Origin: Metapseudomonas otitidis
GTDB taxonomy: Bacteria; Pseudomonadota; Gammaproteobacteria; Pseudomonadales; Pseudomonadaceae
Direction: 5' to 3'
NCBI RefSeq assembly: GCF_900111835.1
Contig: NZ_FOJP01000020.1
Span: 1 to 64,000 of the forward strand
Length of the DNA: 64,000 bases
The position numbers and the translations under genes were made by a program. This document shows positions 8,572 to 16,362 of this stretch, one piece after another. The notes under the pieces are model-generated. The model was not told where the DNA came from. It saw only the letters and a program-made list of their open reading frames with translations, and made no database searches. Within the stretch, counting starts at the first letter, position 1; every line of letters begins with the position of its first letter.

Positions 8572-9795
8572 ATGAAAGCACTGATGATCGCGGCGGGCCT
8601 GACCCTGCCGCTGCTGGCCAGCGCCGCCGACGCCTCCCGGGACGCGGCGCAGATCGAGCACGGGCGCTACGTCGCCCGGGCCGCCGACTGCGTGGCCTGC
8701 CACAGCATCGAGGGCGGCGCGCCCTACGCCGGCGGGCTGCCGCTGGCCTCGCCGTTCGGCACCATCTACGGCACCAACATCACCCCGGACAAGGAACACG
8801 GCATCGGTAGCTACAGCGCCGACGACTTCTTCCGCGCCCTGACCGAGGGCGAGAAGCCCGACGGCACCAAGCTCTACCCGGCGATGCCCTACACCTCCTA
8901 CCACCTCATCAGCCGCGAGGACTCCGACGCCCTCTACGCCTACCTGATGAGCCTGGAGCCGATCGCCCGGCCGAGCCCGAAGACCGAGCTGGCCTTTCCC
9001 TTCAACCTGCGCTTCGGCCTGTCCTTCTGGAACATGCTCTACAAGAACCGCGTGCAGCTGGAGCCGGCGGACGGCAAGAGCGAGCAGTGGACGCGCGGCC
9101 AGTACCTGGTGGACGTGCTCGGCCACTGCGGCGAGTGCCACACCCCGCGCAACGCCCTGGGCGCCCTGCAGCAGGAACAGCGCCTGGAAGGCGGGGTGAT
9201 CCTCGGCTACCTGGCGCCGAGCCTGAAGGCTGATGACATGGCTGCGCGGGGCTGGAGCACCGAGGACCTGGCCACCTTCCTGCGCCACGGCGTCAGCGCC
9301 CAGGGCACGGTGTTCAACGAGATGTACCCGGTGCTGCACCACAGCCTGCAGTACCTGCCGGAGGTGGATCACAAGGCCATGGCGGTGTTCCTCATGGGCG
9401 ACCAGCCACCGGCCCCGGCAGTCATCGCCACCCGCCCGCTGGCGGAGCTGAGCCCCAGCGCCCAGGCCGGTCGGCAGGACTACCTGAACGTCTGCGCCGG
9501 TTGCCACGGCGCCGAAGGGCAGGGCATCCCCCACGTGGCGGTGGCCATGGCCGGCAACACCACCCTGCGCCAGGCCGACTCGCGCAACCTGCTGCGGGTG
9601 ATCGACGACGGCATCCGCGAGCAGCAGTTCACCGGCTTCGAGCGGATGCAGCCGATGCCCGGTTTCAGCGATAAACTCGACGACCCGCGCCTGCGCGACC
9701 TGCTCAACTACCTGCGCCAGACCTGGGGCGGGCTCGATGACGAGCTGACCCTGGAGCAGGTGAAAGTCCTGCGCGCGGACGTGCCCACCCACTGA
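8572..9795 (+). CDS. Triheme cytochrome c, electron acceptor of the molybdoenzyme
   Basis: 407 residues with a Sec signal peptide (MKALMIAAGLTLPLLASAADA) and three CxxCH heme sites: CVACH (40-44), CGECH (about 186-190) and CAGCH (about 308-312). This is the layout of the cytochrome subunits of alcohol/aldehyde dehydrogenases and of three-subunit molybdenum hydroxylases. It probably takes electrons from the 2Fe-2S subunit to the quinone pool or another periplasmic acceptor. The ATG at 8572 lies two bases after the previous stop. Confidence 0.92.
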   Translation: MKALMIAAGLTLPLLASAADASRDAAQIEHGRYVARAADCVACHSIEGGAPYAGGLPLASPFGTIYGTNITPDKEHGIGSYSADDFFRALTEGEKPDGTKLYPAMPYTSYHLISREDSDALYAYLMSLEPIARPSPKTELAFPFNLRFGLSFWNMLYKNRVQLEPADGKSEQWTRGQYLVDVLGHCGECHTPRNALGALQQEQRLEGGVILGYLAPSLKADDMAARGWSTEDLATFLRHGVSAQGTVFNEMYPVLHHSLQYLPEVDHKAMAVFLMGDQPPAPAVIATRPLAELSPSAQAGRQDYLNVCAGCHGAEGQGIPHVAVAMAGNTTLRQADSRNLLRVIDDGIREQQFTGFERMQPMPGFSDKLDDPRLRDLLNYLRQTWGGLDDELTLEQVKVLRADVPTH

Positions 9796-9808
9796 TAGGT
9801 CCCCGTCG

Positions 9809-10780
9809 ATGCAACACCTCGATCTGCTGGTCGTGCGCAAGGCCCTGGAATGGTCGGTTTCCGGGCGCACGGTGTGGCTGTGCACCGTGCTCGCCACCTA
9901 CGGCTCGGCACCCCGCGCGCCGGGTTCGCTGCTGGCGGCCACCGCCGACGGCCACTGGATCGGCTCGCTGTCCGGCGGCTGCGTGGAGGATGACTTCCTC
10001 GAACGCCTGGCCGCCGGTGTCTTCCAGCGGCCGGTGCAGGTGGTGCGCTACGGCGACGGCAGCGACACCCACGCGTCCATCCGCCTGCCCTGCGGCGGCA
10101 TCCTCGACGTGCTGGTGGAACGCCTGCCGGCGGACTGCGAGACCCAGGCGCACCTGCGCGAGCTGGAAGGCGCCCTGGCCGGCCAGCGCCGGCTGATCCG
10201 CGAGGTGGCCCTGGGCGATGGCACGCGCCGCCTGCTGCCGGACCGCGACCAGGGCCCCCGGGTGCTGCGCGAGGCCGAGCGGGTGCAGTTGCGCGTCGGC
10301 GCGGCCCAGCGCCTGCTGCTGGCGGGCTACTCCAGCGTGGCCCATGTGTGCGCCGAGTTCGGCCTGAGCCTGGGCTTCGAGGTGGTGCTCTGCGACCCCC
10401 GCGAGGAGGCGCTGCAGGGCGTCGAACTGCCGGGTGTGGAGATCCGCCGTGAGCTGCCCTCGGAATACATCCGCCTGGGTGGCTGCCACGCTGACACGGC
10501 GGTGGTGGCGCTGACCCACGACCCGAAGATCGACGACCTGGCGATGATCGAGGCGGTGCGCACCGAGGCCTTCTACATCGGTGTGATGGGCTCCATGGCC
10601 ACCAGCGCCAAGCGCCTGGAGCGCCTGCGCCGGGTGGGCGGGCTGTCGGAGGCGGAGATCGCCCGGATCATCGCCCCCATCGGCCTCAACCTCGGCAGCA
10701 AGACCCCGGCGGAAATCGCCCTGGCGGTGATGGCGGACATCGTCCGTGTGCGCAGCGGGGTTGCCCGCGAGCGGGTGTGA
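9809..10780 (+). CDS. XdhC/CoxI-family molybdenum-cofactor maturation protein
   Basis: 323 residues starting MQHLDLLVVRKALEW, with GSAPRAPGSLLAAT and SLSGGCVEDD in the XdhC N-terminal domain and a C-terminal Rossmann-type domain (VALTHDPKIDD, then YIGVMGS). XdhC proteins bind the molybdenum cofactor, promote its sulfuration and insert it into xanthine-dehydrogenase-type enzymes (family knowledge). It begins 13 bases after the cytochrome gene, so it very likely serves the upstream enzyme. Confidence 0.92.
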   Translation: MQHLDLLVVRKALEWSVSGRTVWLCTVLATYGSAPRAPGSLLAATADGHWIGSLSGGCVEDDFLERLAAGVFQRPVQVVRYGDGSDTHASIRLPCGGILDVLVERLPADCETQAHLRELEGALAGQRRLIREVALGDGTRRLLPDRDQGPRVLREAERVQLRVGAAQRLLLAGYSSVAHVCAEFGLSLGFEVVLCDPREEALQGVELPGVEIRRELPSEYIRLGGCHADTAVVALTHDPKIDDLAMIEAVRTEAFYIGVMGSMATSAKRLERLRRVGGLSEAEIARIIAPIGLNLGSKTPAEIALAVMADIVRVRSGVARERV

Positions 10781-10793
10781 GTACCTGGCTCCC

Positions 10794-10945
10794 GTAGCCC
10801 GGGCTTCAGCCCGGGGCTGTCCCACTCGGCAGCGGCCTGGGCAGCCTGGCGGCTGCCATCGCGAATAAATTCGCTCCCACGCTTGTACCCTGCCGTCCTT
10901 GCCGGGGTGAACGGCCTTGTTCCCGGGCTGAAGCCCGGGCTACGT
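10794..10945. repeat. REP-like palindromes inside the molybdoenzyme cluster
   Basis: The 218-base gap between xdhC and the mocA-type gene holds GTAGCCCGGGCTTCAGCCCGGG at 10795-10816, a GCGAATAAATTCGC element near 10861-10874 and CCCGGGCTGAAGCCCGGGCTAC near 10922-10943. They match the motifs near 600 and 40800. Such elements can attenuate or stabilise polycistronic messages. Confidence 0.75.
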
Positions 10946-10998
10946 TTCGCGCCTGCACATTCAAATTCGCCCCTTTCGTCCGAACCCCTGGAGTGCTT

Positions 10999-11571
10999 AT
11001 GCCCAAGGTCGTCGCCCTTATCCTCGCTGCCGGTTTCGGCACCCGCTTCGGCAGCGACAAGCGCCAGACTGCGCTGGGGGACGGTCGCACCCTGCTGGCT
11101 GCCAGCCTGGCGCGGGCGGAGGCGGTGTTCGACGAGGTGCACCTGGTGCTGCGGCCCGAGGACGATCCGGCCCGCCTGGGCGTGCCCGACAGGGTGCGGA
11201 TCATCCGTTGCGAGGACGCGAACCAGGGCATGGGCCACAGCCTGGCGGCCGGCGCACGCGCCCTGGCCGGTCACCCCGCCGAGGCGCTGGCGGTGCTGCT
11301 GGGGGACATGCCCTGGATCACCGAGGCCAGCCTGCGGGCACTGCAGGCCCAGGCGGCACCCGGGCGCATCGTGTTTCCCCGCTACCAGGGCGAACGTGGC
11401 CACCCGGTGCTGTTCGGGCGGGACTTCTGGGCGGAGCTGCAGGGCCTGGGCGGCGACCAGGGCGCCCGCCCGGTGCTGCAGGCCCACCCGGGTGCCTGCA
11501 TGGCGCTGACGCTGGACGACCCCGGTGTGCTGCGCGACGTGGACCACCCCGACGCCCTCCGCTCCGACTAG
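10999..11571 (+). CDS. MocA/MobA-like molybdenum-cofactor nucleotidyltransferase
   Basis: 190 residues of the NTP-transferase fold. The N-terminal signature LILAAGFGTRFGSDK is the nucleotide-binding loop, and LLGDMPWITEASL is the metal-binding region. Members attach CMP (MocA) or GMP (MobA) to molybdopterin; next to an XdhC and a molybdenum hydroxylase, the CMP-type activity is the likelier one (inference). I use the ATG at 10999, six bases after CTGGAG, rather than the in-frame GTG at 10993. A REP block separates it from xdhC, so it could have its own promoter. Confidence 0.85.
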   Translation: MPKVVALILAAGFGTRFGSDKRQTALGDGRTLLAASLARAEAVFDEVHLVLRPEDDPARLGVPDRVRIIRCEDANQGMGHSLAAGARALAGHPAEALAVLLGDMPWITEASLRALQAQAAPGRIVFPRYQGERGHPVLFGRDFWAELQGLGGDQGARPVLQAHPGACMALTLDDPGVLRDVDHPDALRSD

Positions 11572-11695
11572 CCATGCAGCCGCTCAAGGACGGCGCCGCA
11601 CCGTGCGTGCTGCGGCGTTCGGTCGCGCGGCAGCCTGTCGCGCGGCAACGAACCACAGCAACCCCTGCGCTACGCTTGGTTAATCTTCAAGCGCA

Positions 11696-11709
11696 TTGAT
11701 CCGCATCAA
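11696..11709. promoter_or_regulatory. ANR/FNR box upstream of cioA
   Basis: TTGATCCGCATCAA is a perfect match to the ANR/FNR consensus TTGATNNNNATCAA. It lies 147 bases before the cioA start in the only sizeable gap of the region. In P. aeruginosa, ANR represses the cyanide-insensitive oxidase under low oxygen, so the same control is expected. No confident -35/-10 pair was assigned next to it. Confidence 0.8.
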
Positions 11710-11856
11710 TAAGTCGTGGGCGGAAATGGTATTGGGCTGTCCGGCCCGCCCCCCGCCCGCCTGCGATTCCATAAGAACAATTACGACCTGGCGCGGTTCC
11801 AAGTGCGATGGAACCCGCTGGCCCGTGCCTGTTTCAACCTGATTAGAGGAATCGTC

Positions 11857-13299
11857 ATGTTCGGTTTGGAGGCTCTCGATCTTGCCCGAATGCAGTTCGC
11901 CTTCACCGTGTCCTTCCACATCATCTTCCCGGCCATCACCATTGGCCTGGCGAGCTACCTCGCCGTGCTGGAAGGCCTGTGGCTGAAGACACGGCAGGAG
12001 GTCTACCGCGACCTGTACCACTTCTGGTCGAAGATATTCGCCGTCAACTTCGGCATGGGCGTGGTGTCCGGCCTGGTAATGGCCTATCAGTTCGGCACCA
12101 ATTGGAGTGCGTTCTCCGACTTCGCCGGCTCGGTGACCGGGCCGCTGCTGGCCTATGAGGTGCTCACCGCGTTCTTCCTGGAGGCCGGCTTCCTCGGTGT
12201 GATGCTGTTCGGCTGGAACCGTGTCGGCCCCGGCCTGCACTTCTTCTCCACGGTGATGGTGGCCATCGGCACGCTGATCTCCACCTTCTGGATCCTCGCC
12301 TCCAACAGCTGGATGCAGACGCCCCAGGGCTTCGAGATCGTCGACGGCCGGGTGATCCCCACCGACTGGTTCGCTGTGGTGTTCAACCCGTCCTTCCCCT
12401 ACCGCCTGATGCACATGGCCACCGCCGCCTTCCTCGCCACGGCGTTCTTCGTCGGCGCCTCGGCGGCCTGGCACCTGCTGCGCGGCCGGGACAACCCGGC
12501 GATCCGCAAGATGCTCTCGATGGCCATGTGGATGGCGCTGATCGTGGCGCCTGTACAGGCCTTCATCGGCGACCTGCACGGCCTCAACACCCTCAAGCAC
12601 CAGCCGGCGAAGATCGCCGCGATGGAAGGCCACTGGGACAACAGCCACGGTGAGGCGACCCCGCTGATCCTCTTCGGCTGGCCGGACATGGAGCGCGAGG
12701 AAACCCGCTTCAAGGTGGAAATCCCCTACCTCGGCAGCCTGATCCTGACCCACAGCCTGGATAAGCAGGTGCCGGCGCTGAAGGAGTTCCCCAAGGAAGA
12801 CCGGCCGAACTCCACGGTGGTGTTCTGGTCCTTCCGCATCATGGTGGCCCTGGGCCTGGCGATGATCCTCGCCGGTGTCTGGAGCCTGTGGCTGCGCTGG
12901 CGCGGCGGGCTGTTCAGCTCCCGGCCGTTCCTCTACTTCTGCCTGTGGATGGGCCCCTCCGGGCTGATCGCCATCCTCGCCGGCTGGTTCACCACCGAGA
13001 TGGGCCGCCAGCCCTGGGTGGTCTACGGGCTGATGCGCACCAGCGAGGCGGTGTCCCAGCACAGCGTGGCCCAGCTGAGCCTGACCCTGGTGATGTTCGT
13101 GGTGGTCTACTTCGCCGTCTTCGGCGCCGGCTTCGCCTACCTGATGCGCCTGGTGCGCAAGGGCCCGGTCACCGACGAGGGCAAGGAGCAGGGCACGGGC
13201 GGCCCCGGCCAGCAACGCACCCCGGCGCGGCCCCTCTCGGCGGCCGACGAATCGGCGGACGATGACACCAGCGGCGATGCGCTGGGAACGAGGAATTGA
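11857..13299 (+). CDS. cioA: Cyanide-insensitive terminal oxidase subunit I (CioA, CydA-like)
   Basis: Subunit I of a bd-type quinol oxidase of the CIO branch, in the inner membrane, reducing oxygen with ubiquinol. 480 residues with multiple transmembrane segments; an axial heme ligand candidate is His21 in SFHIIFPAITIG, and EMGRQPWVVYGLMRT is the conserved CydA segment. The periplasmic Q loop is short, typical of CIO. The start follows TAGAGGA. The C-terminus is an unusual hydrophilic tail of about 45 residues (from VRKGPVTDEG) rich in Gly, Asp and Ser. It is followed directly by cioB. Confidence 0.93.
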   Translation: MFGLEALDLARMQFAFTVSFHIIFPAITIGLASYLAVLEGLWLKTRQEVYRDLYHFWSKIFAVNFGMGVVSGLVMAYQFGTNWSAFSDFAGSVTGPLLAYEVLTAFFLEAGFLGVMLFGWNRVGPGLHFFSTVMVAIGTLISTFWILASNSWMQTPQGFEIVDGRVIPTDWFAVVFNPSFPYRLMHMATAAFLATAFFVGASAAWHLLRGRDNPAIRKMLSMAMWMALIVAPVQAFIGDLHGLNTLKHQPAKIAAMEGHWDNSHGEATPLILFGWPDMEREETRFKVEIPYLGSLILTHSLDKQVPALKEFPKEDRPNSTVVFWSFRIMVALGLAMILAGVWSLWLRWRGGLFSSRPFLYFCLWMGPSGLIAILAGWFTTEMGRQPWVVYGLMRTSEAVSQHSVAQLSLTLVMFVVVYFAVFGAGFAYLMRLVRKGPVTDEGKEQGTGGPGQQRTPARPLSAADESADDDTSGDALGTRN

Positions 13300-13301
13300 A
13301 C

Positions 13302-14309
13302 ATGGGTATCGACCTTTCTCTGATCTGGGCCGTGATCATCATCTTCGGCGTGATGATGTACGTGGTGATGGACGGCTTCGACCTCGGCATCGGCATCCTC
13401 TTCCCCTTCGTCAAGGACGACACCGAGCGCGACGTGATGATGAACACCGTGGCGCCGGTGTGGGACGGCAACGAGACCTGGCTGGTGCTGGGCGGGGCGG
13501 GGCTGTTCGCGGCCTTCCCGCTGGCCTACTCGGTGGTGCTCTCGGCGCTGTACCTGCCGCTGATGTTCATGCTCATCGGGCTGGTGTTCCGCGGCGTGGC
13601 CTTCGAGTTCCGCTTCAAGGCCAAGCCCGCCAAGCGCCACCTGTGGGACAAGGCCTTCATCGGCGGCTCCATTGCCGCCACCTTCTTCCAGGGCGTGGCC
13701 CTGGGCGCCTACATCGAGGGCCTGCCGGTGGTGAACCGCGCCTATGCCGGCGGCTCCCTGGACTGGCTGGCGCCGTTCCCGCTGTTCTGCGGCCTGGGGC
13801 TGATCGCCGCCTATGCGCTGCTGGGCTGCACCTGGCTGATCATGAAGACCGAAGGGCGCCTGCAGCAGCAGATGCATGACCTGGCGCGGCCGCTGGTGCT
13901 GGTGCTGCTGGGCATCACCGGCATCGTCAGCGTGTGGACGCCGCTGGCCCACGAGGCCATCGCCCAGCGCTGGTTCAGCCTGCCCAACCTGTTCTGGTTC
14001 CTGCCGGTGCCGATCCTGGTGCTGATCTGCACCTGGGCGCTGCTGCGGGCGGTGGCGAACAACGCCAACCACCTGCCGTTCGTGCTCACACTGGTGCTGA
14101 TCTTCCTCGGCTACAGCGGCCTGGGCATCAGCCTGTGGCCGAACGTGATCCCGCCGGCGGTAAGCGTCTGGGATGCCGCGGCGCCGCCGCAGAGCCAGGG
14201 CTTCGCGCTGGTGGGGGCGCTGTTCATCATCCCGTTCATCCTCGTGTACACGGCGTGGAGCTACTACGTGTTCCGCGGCAAGGTCACCCCGGACCAGGGC
14301 TACCACTGA
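13302..14309 (+). CDS. cioB: Cyanide-insensitive terminal oxidase subunit II (CioB, CydB-like)
   Basis: 335-residue polytopic membrane protein pairing with CioA. The N-terminus has VMDGFDLGIGILFPFV and then WDGNETWLVLGGAGLFAAFP, both CydB hallmarks. The ATG at 13302 is preceded by CGAGGAATTGAAC and is two bases after the cioA stop, so the pair is co-translated. An in-frame TTG at 13296 is less likely. Confidence 0.95.
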   Translation: MGIDLSLIWAVIIIFGVMMYVVMDGFDLGIGILFPFVKDDTERDVMMNTVAPVWDGNETWLVLGGAGLFAAFPLAYSVVLSALYLPLMFMLIGLVFRGVAFEFRFKAKPAKRHLWDKAFIGGSIAATFFQGVALGAYIEGLPVVNRAYAGGSLDWLAPFPLFCGLGLIAAYALLGCTWLIMKTEGRLQQQMHDLARPLVLVLLGITGIVSVWTPLAHEAIAQRWFSLPNLFWFLPVPILVLICTWALLRAVANNANHLPFVLTLVLIFLGYSGLGISLWPNVIPPAVSVWDAAAPPQSQGFALVGALFIIPFILVYTAWSYYVFRGKVTPDQGYH

Positions 14310-14326
14310 TGGACAGGAGAGCGACC

Positions 14327-14473
14327 ATGAACCTCGACGACACCCCGAAGAAGCCCCTGTGGCAACGCCTGGGCTGGCTGGTGGGCATCTGGGCCCTCAG
14401 CGTCCTGGCCCTCGGCGTGGTGGCCTACCTGCTGCGCATGGTGATGACGGCAGCGGGGCTCAGCACCCACTGA
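14327..14473 (+). CDS. DUF2474 small membrane peptide, probable oxidase accessory subunit
   Basis: 48 residues: a basic cytoplasmic start (TPKKPLWQRLGW) and one transmembrane helix (about residues 17-40). It starts 17 bases after cioB with AGGAGA before the ATG. DUF2474 peptides sit behind cioAB in many Pseudomonas, and by analogy with CydX may stabilise the oxidase (inference). Confidence 0.85.
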   Translation: MNLDDTPKKPLWQRLGWLVGIWALSVLALGVVAYLLRMVMTAAGLSTH

Positions 14474-14483
14474 GCAGCCCGGT

Positions 14484-14872
14484 CGCGGCGCCGAGCATTC
14501 CCGGACTGAAGTCCGGGCTACGGTCGGCGCTGCGTCGTGTGTGCTTCATGTCGTGCGCCAAGCTGCGGAGTTTCGTCTGGCGCAGGGTGAATGCCGCTCT
14601 TTGCATCCACCGTGCTGGGCTAGGCGCGGCGGGTTGGTGGATCGATGAAGCGCGATCCACCCTACGGCTGTAGCCGGGCGCGGCGACGAACATTCCCGGA
14701 CTGAAGTCCGGGCTACGGTCGGGCGCTGCGTCGTGTGTGCTTCATGTCGTGCGCCAAGCTGCGGAGTTTCGTCTGGCCTAGGGTGGATGCCGCTCTTTGC
14801 ATCCACCACGCGGGGCTCGGAGCGGCGTGGTGGTGGATCGGTGAAGCGCGATCCACCCTACGGCTGCAGGCT
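14484..14872. repeat. Tandem duplication of a 195-bp non-coding unit with nested palindromes
   Basis: Two near-identical copies, about 14484-14678 and 14679-14872, lie head to tail. Each holds ATTCCCGGACTGAAGTCCGG (starting 14497 and 14692, spacing 195), then GCTGCGTCGTGTGTGCTTCA, a TGCCGCTCTTTGCATCCACC arm and finally GCGCGATCCACCCTACGGCT. Most differences fall around the loops. No open frame is convincing, so this is extragenic repeat DNA duplicated as a block. Confidence 0.85.
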
Positions 14873-14879
14873 ACGCGCC

Positions 14880-14920
14880 CGTAGGATGGCGCTGAGCGCA
14901 GCGATGCCCATCAATCCGCG
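14880..14920. repeat. Dispersed GTAGGATGGCG...GCGCAGCGATGCCCATC repeat
   Basis: A further short extragenic element of the kind found many times in Pseudomonas genomes (general recollection). It fills the end of the gap before rlmG, whose stop is at 14941. It may form part of the rlmG 3' end; no T-run terminator is evident. Confidence 0.5.
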
Positions 14921-14940
14921 CGCACCCTGTCCCGCCCTTC

Positions 14941-16065
14941 TTACTTGCTGGCTTTGAGGATCACGAACTTCGGCGTGGCGGCGACCTGTTCGACGCCCCG
15001 GAACAGCCGCTTGAGCTTGGCGTGGTAGCCCAGGTGGCGGTTGCCGACGATCCACAGCTCACCCCCCGTCACCAGCGCGTTGCGCGCCTGCACGAACATC
15101 CGCCAGGCGAGGAAGTCGCCCACCACCTGCTGCTGGTGGAACGGCGGGTTGCACAGCACCAGGTCCAGTGAGTCCGCCGGCTGCTCGGCCAGCCCGTCGC
15201 CGGCGCGGATGTCCGCCGGGCGCTCGCCGAGGGCCGCCTGCCAGTTTTCCCGGGCCGATTGCACGGCCATGTAGGACTCGTCCACCAGCGTCAGCTCGGC
15301 CTCGGGGTTGGCCAGGGCGTAGGCGATGCCGAGGATGCCGTTGCCGCAGCCGAGGTCGGCGGCTCGCACGCGGGCCAGACCGCGCGGCAGGTGCGGGAGG
15401 AAGGCGCGGGTGCCGATGTCCAGCCCGTCGCGGCAGAACACGTTGGCGTGGTTCAGCAGTTCCACGCGCGGTTCGTCCAGCCGGTAGCGGGTCGGGTAGG
15501 GCGAGGCGACGAACGGCTTCGCTTCCGGCGTGGCGATCAGCAGGCGCGCCTTCTTAACTGCCAGAGAGGGCTGCATCGGGCCGATGTACTTCGCCAGCAG
15601 GTCGCCGGCGGCATGGGGCAGGTGCTTGACCATGCCGGCGGCCACCACCTGGGCGCCGGGGGCCAGTTGGCCGTGCAGGCGGATGAGCTGTTCCTCCAGC
15701 AGGGCGAGGGTCTTGGGCACGCGGATCAGCACCCGGTCGAACGGCCCGCTGAGCGGCTCGCTGGCCGGTACGAAGCGCACCGGGGCGCCCTCCAGGCCGT
15801 TGCGCGCGAGGTTGCGTGAGAGGCCGAGGAAGCCCAGGTGCGAGTCACCGCTGCTGGTGACCTGCAGGTGCGGAGCGAGGCTGGCGGCGAGGGCGCCGAA
15901 ACTGTCGTTGAGGACCAGGACGCGGGTGTCGGGTGACGGCGCCTGGGCATGGAGGTGGTTGAGCAGGTACTCGTCAGCGGCGTCGAAGGCCTGCAACGGC
16001 TCGCCCTGCTGGTCGGGTACGCGGACAAGGTCGAGCTGGGCGAAAGGGGTTACCAGGAGGGCCAT
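14941..16065 (-). CDS. rlmG: 23S rRNA (guanine-N2-)-methyltransferase RlmG
   Basis: 374 residues, the normal RlmG length, methylating G1835 of 23S rRNA with SAM. The C-terminal half has a class I methyltransferase fold: AADLGCGNGILG is the SAM-binding motif and LVLCNPPFHQQQ the catalytic NPPF motif. The N-terminal half is the degenerate methyltransferase-like domain of the RsmC/RlmG group. The ATG at 16065 has only a weak ribosome binding site. It is divergent from dctP. Confidence 0.93.
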   Translation of the reverse strand: MALLVTPFAQLDLVRVPDQQGEPLQAFDAADEYLLNHLHAQAPSPDTRVLVLNDSFGALAASLAPHLQVTSSGDSHLGFLGLSRNLARNGLEGAPVRFVPASEPLSGPFDRVLIRVPKTLALLEEQLIRLHGQLAPGAQVVAAGMVKHLPHAAGDLLAKYIGPMQPSLAVKKARLLIATPEAKPFVASPYPTRYRLDEPRVELLNHANVFCRDGLDIGTRAFLPHLPRGLARVRAADLGCGNGILGIAYALANPEAELTLVDESYMAVQSARENWQAALGERPADIRAGDGLAEQPADSLDLVLCNPPFHQQQVVGDFLAWRMFVQARNALVTGGELWIVGNRHLGYHAKLKRLFRGVEQVAATPKFVILKASK

Positions 16066-16109
16066 GAAAGAATCTGCTGAAACTGAGAGGTGGTTGGGGA
16101 AACCGGCGC

Positions 16110-16137
16110 TTGTCTATTGCCCCGATATCACTAGAAT
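16110..16137 (+). promoter_or_regulatory. Candidate promoter and long leader of dctP
   Basis: TTGTCT at 16110-16115 and TAGAAT at 16132-16137, 16 bases apart, lie at the left of the 297-base rlmG-dctP gap. A transcript from here would have a leader of about 220 bases with a GC-rich palindrome (GGGCCCGGACGGGCCC, 16158-16173) and other stems. No known riboswitch class was recognised. Confidence 0.45.
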
Positions 16138-16362
16138 TCCGCGCTTCCGCTGCGGCGGGCCCGGACGGGCCCCGTGCGCCAAGGCGGCACCAATAATAAC
16201 CAGGCCTCGGGCTTTTCTCTGCCCTGAACGACCTGGTACGCCGTTTGACGGTGCGAATCCGCTGGTTGGGGGCGGGTCGACCACCGAACCACACATCGAA
16301 TCCGGACGGGGCTCGCGCCTTCCTGCGCGGGCTTCGCCGTTTCCATTTGCATAGGTGCTTGC

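Noticed and set aside
14484-14872. CRISPR array or small-gene duplication
   Set aside because: Only two copies, internally palindromic, no spacer structure and no convincing open frame.
16066-16362. Possible cobalamin or other riboswitch upstream of dctP
   Set aside because: The conserved cores of known classes were not found, and dctP is not a typical target; only a generic structured leader is reported.
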